From: Euclidia mi
Lineage: Eukaryota > Arthropoda > Insecta > Lepidoptera > Erebidae
Length of the DNA stretch: 64,000 nt
Reading direction: 5' to 3'
NCBI GenBank assembly: GCA_944739405.2
Contig: OX123187.2
Coordinates: 39,164,394 to 39,228,393, forward strand
In this document: positions 57,073 to 64,000 of the stretch, in pieces
Position numbering within the stretch: position 1 is the first letter of the stretch
Layout: each line of letters opens with the position of its first letter
The notes under the pieces: model-generated
Told to the model about the DNA's origin: nothing
Database searches by the model: none
What the model saw: the letters and a program-made list of their open reading frames with translations, nothing else
Position numbers and translations under genes: made by a program

Positions 57073-58461
57073 TTAAGTAATTGGTATCTGTCTGGCTTCT
57101 AGAGCTTTCATTGCTTGATTTAATGCTAATGCACCTCTTGCATTTAAAAATACACTTGGTATGTCTTCCTCTTTTAAATTGCTTTGACTTTTTAGTGCTA
57201 ATTCTGCCATAAGAGCTTTTTCTTGTTCTAACACTTCCTCATTCATAATATTAATTCTCCTTTGTTTTAGGAACACACCATGTTTCTTTAAACAATGTCT
57301 ATTAAAATCATGCTTGTAACTGTAAGGTTGGGAACAGATTTCACATTTAAATGGGCGTTCTCCTGTATGGATTCTCATATGATGCTTAAGTGCACATTTT
57401 GTATGAAATGACATAGGACATAATTCACACTGAATGGGTTTTTTTCCAAAATTATGTATCAGTAAATGCCTATGTAAGGTACTTTTCCTTTTGAATGCTT
57501 TACTACAAATCTCACAGGTATATTTCTTTTCCACTGTGTGAACCAACATGTGAGCATTCAAAGTAACACGGCTAATAAAAGAAGCAATACATTGGCTGCA
57601 CTTAAATATTTTAGGAGCAGTATGCTTTTTTATATGTAGTTCCAAATATTTCTTACTAACAAATGCTTTAGAGCATTCGTTACATTTATATGGTCTAATA
57701 CTAGTGTGTTGTGATATATGTAAATTAAGATATTTGGACACCAATATTTTTCCACAATGAGGGCAAACACTAGTTTTAACAGGGTATTTATATTTCTTTT
57801 TGGGTTTTATTATTTGGCTTTTAACTTTCTCTGCATGTCCTATTTTTACATTGTTCAAAAGTATAGGTTTGATAGGTTTCTTTAAGTATTCAACTTTTTT
57901 AGTTTGTTTACCTTTTTTACTTTTCTTTTTTTTGTTTTTCTTTTTACCATAATCACTGTCGTTTTCAGATGCATATTTGATATCTACTTCATAGTCCTGG
58001 TTACAGTAATCATTATCAGATTCCATTATAACAGAATTTAGAAACTCCTTTACAGACATTTGATTATTGTTTTCTCCTTTTATCCTTGTTATTTCTGTGT
58101 CTTTATATGTAATATGATGTTCCCCACCTTTAAACAGGTCATCAAAGTAATTGTTTGCTGCTGGTACTACAGGTTTACAATCAATTTTAAAGTTCAAATC
58201 ACGAATGTTGTTGAAATAGATTCGCTTATAAAAGCTTTCATTTAAAATCATTTCAGACCTTTCTATCTCAATTTTAAAGGCGTAGGCTTCTTTCAGTTTT
58301 CTCCTACACGACAAGCATATACTTGCAGCGATTTCACCATTACTGTTAATTTTTATATTCGCGAAATAAGTCAACATTTCAAGAAGTGTAATCCCATCTT
58401 CAGCGTTGTATAATGAACGTAATGTTTTACTACGTTTCCAACAAATTCGGCACTTATCCAT
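57073..58461 (-). CDS. ZAD and six-finger C2H2 zinc finger protein
   Basis: Single exon, 462 residues, ATG at 58459-58461. Residues 1-75 form a ZAD dimerisation domain with its four cysteines in the pairs CRIC and CLSC. A long acidic and lysine-rich linker follows (YGKKKNKKKKSKKGKQTKK). Six C2H2 fingers lie between about residues 233 and 400: CPHCGKIL, CNECSKAF, CSQCIASF, CEICSKAF, CELCPMSF and CEICSQPY, several joined by HTGERPF-type linkers. The tail is helical and alanine-rich. Such proteins are insect-specific DNA-binding regulators in the nucleus; the target cannot be told from sequence. Its orthologue in other insects was not identified, as this family expands quickly. Confidence 0.9.
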   Translation of the reverse strand: MDKCRICWKRSKTLRSLYNAEDGITLLEMLTYFANIKINSNGEIAASICLSCRRKLKEAYAFKIEIERSEMILNESFYKRIYFNNIRDLNFKIDCKPVVPAANNYFDDLFKGGEHHITYKDTEITRIKGENNNQMSVKEFLNSVIMESDNDYCNQDYEVDIKYASENDSDYGKKKNKKKKSKKGKQTKKVEYLKKPIKPILLNNVKIGHAEKVKSQIIKPKKKYKYPVKTSVCPHCGKILVSKYLNLHISQHTSIRPYKCNECSKAFVSKKYLELHIKKHTAPKIFKCSQCIASFISRVTLNAHMLVHTVEKKYTCEICSKAFKRKSTLHRHLLIHNFGKKPIQCELCPMSFHTKCALKHHMRIHTGERPFKCEICSQPYSYKHDFNRHCLKKHGVFLKQRRINIMNEEVLEQEKALMAELALKSQSNLKEEDIPSVFLNARGALALNQAMKALEARQIPIT

Positions 58462-58656
58462 TGTGCCGAATTTTCAGGTATGATCGTAATAGTACACTTA
58501 ACTCAAAATAGTCTCAGTCCATGAAATTATTTATATTTTAGTTGAAATTAAATATGAAATATGGATCATGGACCGTTTGTTTTGCACTCAGATATAGTGT
58601 ATGCTCTTTGCTATGCTCTGTCAAGTGACAAGTGTCAAATGTACGTCAATTGTATG
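58462..58656. other. Upstream flank of ZAD gene, LINE insertion site
   Basis: The LINE poly(A) ends at 58657, about 195 bp upstream of the ZAD start codon, so the element lies in or near this promoter. Confidence 0.5.
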
Positions 58657-58673
58657 TTTTTTTTTTTTTTTTT
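58657..58673 (-). other. LINE poly(A) tail
   Basis: Seventeen T's on plus, that is A's on the element strand, with no interruptions. A pure tail fits a recent insertion. Confidence 0.9.
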
Positions 58674-58752
58674 GGGATTTTATGACCTGGTAACTGGACC
58701 TTTAGGTCAAATCTTATTTTATTTTAACGGACACTGCACATTCACTTAATTT

Positions 58753-61700
58753 TTAAATTGTTTTAACAGTATTTTTAATGTATTTATATATCGGTTTGTA
58801 AGTATTTTTGTCTTTCAATAACTCTTCGAGTGGCGGCGGGCGGGAGAAAGAATCGCACTTAATGTTCACTTCACTGAGTTCACTAGCCAACACTAATCTG
58901 TCAAGCAGGAAGTTTTGACAGTCAAAGATAAGATGTGCAACGGTTCCTTGAGTTCCTTCTTGAGATTCACAATGTGGGCATGTATTGCTTGTAATAATGC
59001 CAAGTCTAGCAAGGTGTGACGGAGCAGTATTATGGCCAAAGCGCAATCTATTTATCGTAGTGATAAAGTCTCGGCTGGCTTCCTTCAATCTATTGTACCA
59101 GGGTCTAACAGGTAATTCTTCTTGTATACGGCCGTAAAATTTTCCTTTAGTGTCTTGGTCTTTCTTCCACAATTCTAACCATAAGTTACAAACATTTTCA
59201 TTAATACATTGCAAGAAGTCAGTCATAGGAATGTCCATTGCATTTCTAACATCAATAGCATTACTACCTTCATATGCGGTTTTATCAACTATTTCATTGC
59301 CATAGATACCTCGGTGTGAAGGTACCCACAGAAAAGCAATGCTTTTGTGCTTGAGGTAATATTGATAAATTATTTCTTTGATGAAATATAGAATATAATT
59401 TGTCTTAAAAGAAACTGTAAGGTTAGTTAAGGCTTTAATCAAACTCAGTGAATCAGAAACAATCAAAAAGTATTTGCTATTGTTAATTTGGCGAATATGT
59501 TTTAATGCCTGATAAACCGCATATGCCTCTGCAGTGAATATGGTGCATGTATTGTGTAGAACAAAGCTTTGAGAGAATTGAATTTGTGGATCATATATAG
59601 CAGCACGCACATAATCACTTCCTTTACTGCCATCAGTGTAAATAACATAATAATTCTTATTATCTGCCATAAACTGTAACATATCTAAATTGTTATTGAT
59701 GGGATTTTGCAATTCTTTGATGGGATGTGTGATACACTGATAAGAGAAGGAGTAACATGGCCATGGGCATTGTTTTCTAATACCAGTAAAACTGTTTTCT
59801 GTTTCCAGCAATATTTTGGACAATGTTGGGGATTTACCATTTAAGAGAATCTCGCCTGTTGTTAGAGGTCCAGGATTTCTACATACAGAAGGTACTATTT
59901 TGTTTATTATTTTCTTGTTATCTGCAGCAATTAATTTAAGACAGAATCTCTCTGCAAGTAGAATGCGTCTCAAAATTAGGGGCATTATTTTAGTCTCCAC
60001 TTCCATGGCCCTTATGGGAGTAGAGCACATTGCACCAGAAATTGTTCTCAAAGTCCTGTTCTGCAATAGATCTAGTTTATTTACATGAGTACTATTTATA
60101 TACACTAATGAGCTATAATCAAAATGGCTTCTAACTATACTTTTATACAAAGTTGACAATATTTTCGGGTCAGCTCCCCATGTAACGCCTGCAAGACATT
60201 TTATTATATTTAATCCTTTAAGAGCATTTTTTGATATGGTTTTAATATGTTCCTCAAAGGTTAATTTCTTATCTAATACTATGCCTAAAAATTTCTTAAC
60301 ATTCACTGGATTTATAAATTCTCCATTATATATTACTTTTGAATATGTGTTCTCATTTCCAAATATCATGGCACTACTTTTGGAGGGATTAATTTTTAAA
60401 TGTAACACATCATTGTAATAGTGAAATATTTGGGACAATGCTCTGTTAATATTGTCTATTGCAATTTCTACATTATAATTACTACTGTACAAAACAATAT
60501 CATCAGCAAACTGCAAAATATCTACATTACTATTTACAAATTTACAGATTTCACTTGTATATATATTGTACAACAAAGGAGATAGTGTAGCACCCTGCAT
60601 TGTACCTTTAGATGCACATTTTGGACCATGCAATGTATTATTATGCCTTACATAAAGTGTTCTACTATCCAAAAAATTATATATCCATTTACATAGTTGA
60701 CCAGGCACACCTAACCTAGACATAACTTGTACAAGTATAGCCGGATCTAGACTGTCAAAAGCACCCTGAACATCTAAAAATACACAAACAGTGTTTAACT
60801 TATTATCTTTTGCATGTTTCAGGTCTGAAATTAAGGAAGTGAAGCTGTCTGCACAACTTCGTCCTCGACGAAATCCATATTGTACATGCGGAATGATGCT
60901 GTTAGATTCCATATACCAATCCAAACGATTTTTAATCATGTTTTCAAATAGTTTACCTAGACATGAAGACAGTGATATTGGTCTATAAGAGCTGGCAAGC
61001 TCGAGAGGTTTATCTGGTTTGAGTATCGGAATGACACATTGTGTTTTCCATGATTGTGGAATACATTTACAATGCCAAAGTAAATTAAGAATATTAAGAA
61101 ATATTTTTTGTGCTGATTCATCTAAATTTTTAATAGTACAATAGGGGAAATCATCTAAACCAGGTGTAGTGTCTTTCCGAGATAACAAACTCATTTTAAA
61201 TTCAGACCATGTAAAAGCATCTAGCAAAAATTTTGAATTTGGATTATCATTATTTAATTCGAAAATATTGCCTAAACTATTAATATTATTTAGATTGCTA
61301 TTGTCAGATAATTTATCTAGAAATTGAGAAATAAACTCATCTTTATATGATTTATTACCAGCTCTTATACCTTTGAACATTTTTAGAAGATTCCAAATCT
61401 TACTTATAGGAGTAGTTCTATTAAAAGTGTTACATAAGCTATTCCAACATATTCTCTTTTGTTCTGATATGGTTCTTTTTTTAAGTGCATCCTTTCTTTT
61501 ATAATCTAAATAGTTCTCCATAGTAGGATCACTTCTATATAGTTTCAATGCATTGTAAGAGGCAATAACACTTTTTTCACAAATGTCATTCCACCAAGGA
61601 GCTGGAGGTCTACTTTTGAAATTATTTGGTTTATTAAGTTTAGGAATTGTCATAACTTTTAAATTATCCAATCGAGAACAAAAATCATTATAGGTTGAAA

Positions 61701-62900
61701 TAGGATCATATAATTTTAGAACTAAATCATTAAATATTGTTTTAGAAATAGTTTTAAACTTTTTCCAATCTGCTTTGTTATATATAAACCTATCAACAGG
61801 AGGATTAATATAATATTTATCTATATGCAGTGAAATCTCTGTTATTGTTGGGTAGTGATAGCTGCCCATGGCATCATCATGTACAGACCACTCGCATATT
61901 GATGCGAGGTTAGCACTAATAAAGCTTACATCAATTGCAGACGGATTTCGTCTCGGGTTGTTAACAGTTGTAAAACTACCATCATTTAATATACATAAAT
62001 CCAAGTCATCAATGATATTAAATAAATCCTGACCTCTGCTCATATGGCCCGGCTACACGCTCCGTCTTGCCTGCGCAGTCCGGTTTGTGCAGTCATGACT
62101 GTGCAAAAAGACGGAACACACTATAGTGGCTAATGGCCCGGCTACACGCTCCGTCTTGCCTGCGATCATGCCTGTACAAACCTGTTTGCGCAGGTAAGTA
62201 CAATCTCGAAAATAATTACGTTGGACTGTTGCGCGGCTTGAATAACCGGCCACACGTTCAAGTAAAATCGTGCAAGTATAGTTTGCGCAGTCCAAATCTT
62301 CACCATGTCGACGATCGCACAAGCCGCGCTTTCAGGACTGCGCGCGCTACCGTCTTACCGTCCACACGCGCGCGCTTACCTGCGCAAACAGGTTTGTACA
62401 GGCATGATCGCAGGCAAGACGGAGCGTGTAGCCGGGCCATTAGTGGATAGACAACCAAAAGCGATGTGGTGTGCATTAAAGTCACCACTTACAAATATAG
62501 GCTTTGGAAGATCATTGATAATATTACGTAGTCTATTGATCCGTATGTGTCTACTAGAAGGAGGACAGTATACACAAAGAATAGTCAAGCTACCATGCAC
62601 CATAGATAAGGACAGAGCTACAGTTTGAATTTCTTCATAAAATCTAGTGTTTAAAACTTTGTACTTTAAATATGGCTTAATTAGTATTGCTACACCATTA
62701 TGAGTATTTTTAGAATTTTTATTATAAATATTATATCCAGGTATTCTAAAACTATTGTCTTTAAACCATGTTTCGTTAAGTAAGCAAATGTCAATATTTT
62801 GTTTTTGTAAGAATTGAATCAGTAAGGGTTTTTTATTTTTAGCACTTTGAATGTTATATTGAGCAATACGTAGCTTAGACATTGTATGACTTGGATCCAT
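58753..62900 (-). pseudogene. LINE copy 2 ORF2 (endonuclease-RT-RNase H), split once
   Basis: The ATG at 62898-62900 starts the endonuclease (MDPSHTMSKLRIAQYNIQSA). The frame breaks at a 395-bp insertion (62045-62439) and resumes at 62041 to run 1,096 codons to 58753. RT motifs include YGFRRGRS and FADDIVLYSS (near 60510). RNase H keeps YTDGSKGS, FTAEAYAVYQAL, VSDSLSLIKAL and WVPSHRGIYGNEIVDKTA, so its acidic residues are all present. A C-terminal CPHC motif with H and C ligands follows (TSNTCPHCESQEGTQGTVAH). The endonuclease motif normally SDH reads SYH. Removing the insertion would leave a nearly full-length ORF2. Confidence 0.92.
62045..62439. mobile_element. PIF/Harbinger-like foldback MITE in LINE ORF2
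   Basis: Ends TGGCCCGGCTACACGCTCCG in both orientations. The flanks are ATA and TTA, and copy 1 has TTA at the same place, so the duplication has changed by one base. The left end is doubled: a second copy starts near 62135 after TAA. Its arm (TGCGATCATGCCTGTACAAA onwards) matches the right arm exactly for over 60 bases. Confidence 0.75.
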
Positions 62901-64000
62901 TACTTGAGGTTTTTAATAAGTGTTTCTCTAATGGTATTTACAGTGGTAGGCGTATTATCGCCCTTATTACCCAGTTCCACCAACGTCTGTACCAGGGCCT
63001 TAAGTACATCGTTGTTGGCAACTATTTGGGCTTTGATGTCTACTTTAGGAGAGACATCTCTAGAGTTATTTACACTATGTACAGTATTATTTACAGATGT
63101 ATTTACAGACTTATTTACAGATGTATGTACAGACTTATTTACAGATTTATTTACAGTGTTAATTGGTTTCATTTTTGGAGGTGGCAAGGGTGGAAATTCA
63201 ATGTTATCACTTGAGTGTTGTTTTGTGATTGTAGCACTTGCATATGTTATCTTATTTTTCTTTTCTAATATTTTATTTAACTTAATTGGACATAATCTCG
63301 AAATTGCAAGATGAGGCCCGCTGCAATTGCAACAGCAGATCTCTGTTGGTCTATCACATTCTTTATATAAATGCTCACCTCCACAAATGGAACATCTTTG
63401 TTTGCCATTACATATCCTAGCGGAGTGGTTAAATTTAAAGCATCGGAAACATTGCTGTAATGGGGGTATATATTCGAAAACTCTGTATGAAAACAAATCG
63501 TATTGTACATTGTCTGGGAGAATATTCGATAGAAAAGTAATGCTAACTGTTTGTAATGGTACTCGCTCTTGTCCTACCTTCTTTGTGAATCTTCTTATAG
63601 CTATTATTTCATAAATTGATGATAATTTTGTGTATAGTTCTTTGTTCGAAATGTTTGCTGGTACAAATCTAATTATGCCTGTTTTTTCTATTTGCGCAGC
63701 CGGAATAAATGCTTTCAAGCCATGTTTGTTATGAAAAGCACTGTTGTTAATAAAGTTATTGGCCGTATTATACTGTTTAAATATGACTGCTATTTTATTT
63801 CCGTTGATTCTCTGTATAGCCGTCACTCCTTTTATCTCACTTGAAAATATGTGATTGAGATAGATAGGGCTCTTATTGCCTATTCTATCTTTATTGTTTG
63901 TAGCTTCTATAAACACTTTAAAATCTGTACAAGTTGCATTTTCTGGGTAAAGTCTTTTATAGTCTGGTTTTGTGTAAGGTATATAGTCATAATTCTCACC
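62900..64000 (-). CDS. LINE copy 2 ORF1 (gag-like), 5' part outside window
   Basis: The frame is open from the window edge to TAA at 62900-62902. There is no in-frame ATG near the edge, so its start lies to the right. It carries the same three zinc knuckles and NKSVNKSV-type repeats as copy 1, without interruption; the insertion site of the copy 1 element is empty here (near 63508). It should be a functional RNA-binding protein if the missing part is intact. Confidence 0.85.
   Translation of the reverse strand, partial: GENYDYIPYTKPDYKRLYPENATCTDFKVFIEATNNKDRIGNKSPIYLNHIFSSEIKGVTAIQRINGNKIAVIFKQYNTANNFINNSAFHNKHGLKAFIPAAQIEKTGIIRFVPANISNKELYTKLSSIYEIIAIRRFTKKVGQERVPLQTVSITFLSNILPDNVQYDLFSYRVFEYIPPLQQCFRCFKFNHSARICNGKQRCSICGGEHLYKECDRPTEICCCNCSGPHLAISRLCPIKLNKILEKKNKITYASATITKQHSSDNIEFPPLPPPKMKPINTVNKSVNKSVHTSVNKSVNTSVNNTVHSVNNSRDVSPKVDIKAQIVANNDVLKALVQTLVELGNKGDNTPTTVNTIRETLIKNLK

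Larger units (their letters stand above)
58657..64000 (-). mobile_element. Jockey/I-type LINE, copy 2, 5' end outside window
   Basis: The minus-strand 3' end is a pure run of 17 A's (58657-58673), after a short 3' UTR. It has the same ORF1 and ORF2 as copy 1, without copy 1's frameshifts and stop. The one visible break is a short DNA element in ORF2. The 5' UTR lies to the right of the window, so the target duplication cannot be checked. Confidence 0.92.

Noticed and set aside
62305..62628. Frames around the foldback MITE at 62045-62439
   Set aside because: They run through inverted-repeat DNA into the antisense of the LINE; shadow frames.

Overview
The window looks like a piece of a lepidopteran (moth or butterfly) chromosome. 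It is AT-rich, its genes have short introns, and the space between them is crowded with insect and lepidopteran repeat types: Helitrons with the A|T insertion rule, hAT, piggyBac, PIF/Harbinger-like and Tc1/mariner-like elements, tRNA-derived SINEs, RTE tails and Jockey/I-type LINEs. The species cannot be named from the sequence.

Six host genes look intact. LSM10 (minus, 7592-8719, three exons) is the U7 snRNP Sm-like protein. A COA1-like cytochrome oxidase assembly factor (minus, 12596-12982) has one exon. A C9orf85-type zinc-ribbon protein (plus, 41124-44505) has three exons. An mTERF5-like mitochondrial termination factor (minus, 45199-46761) has one. A Pasiflora-like claudin (plus, 51091-52022) has three, one bounded by a GC-AG intron. 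A ZAD plus six-finger C2H2 protein (minus, 57073-58461) has one. Two further host-like pieces look broken: the last exon of a PfkB-type (pseudouridine kinase-like) protein at 53069-53580, and two exons of a THAP-domain gene (30043-30240 and 32668-32904) with an in-frame stop inside the THAP domain. These genes are neighbours on a chromosome, not an operon; only general nuclear and mitochondrial housekeeping roles connect them.

Layout by region: 1-5285 is copy 1 of a Jockey/I-type LINE, broken and split by a TA-flanked DNA element. 5286-8862 holds SINE pieces, an RTE tail and LSM10. 8863-12595 holds a hAT element and older relics. 12596-21055 holds COA1, a nested pair of TA-flanked elements and Helitrons. 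21056-34222 holds old Tc1/mariner and hAT copies and the THAP remnant with its element-filled intron. 34461-40226 is a stack of SINEs, a Transib-like foldback and a decayed piggyBac hosting two more elements. 41124-52022 holds C9orf85, mTERF5 and the claudin among elements, with a palindrome-rich array directly upstream of the claudin. 53069-58461 holds the kinase exon and the ZAD gene. 58657-64000 is copy 2 of the LINE, nearly intact apart from one insertion.

The main value of the window is as a stratigraphy of transposition. Many insertions can be dated relative to each other, because an uninterrupted paralogue is present and the target-site duplications are exact. The most unusual objects are a 1,060-bp foldback beginning with the V(D)J-type heptamer CACAGTG and flanked by a 5-bp GC-rich duplication, and two opposite-oriented arrays of a roughly 490-506 bp unit full of GTCGCGAC and CGTCCGCGGACG palindromes.
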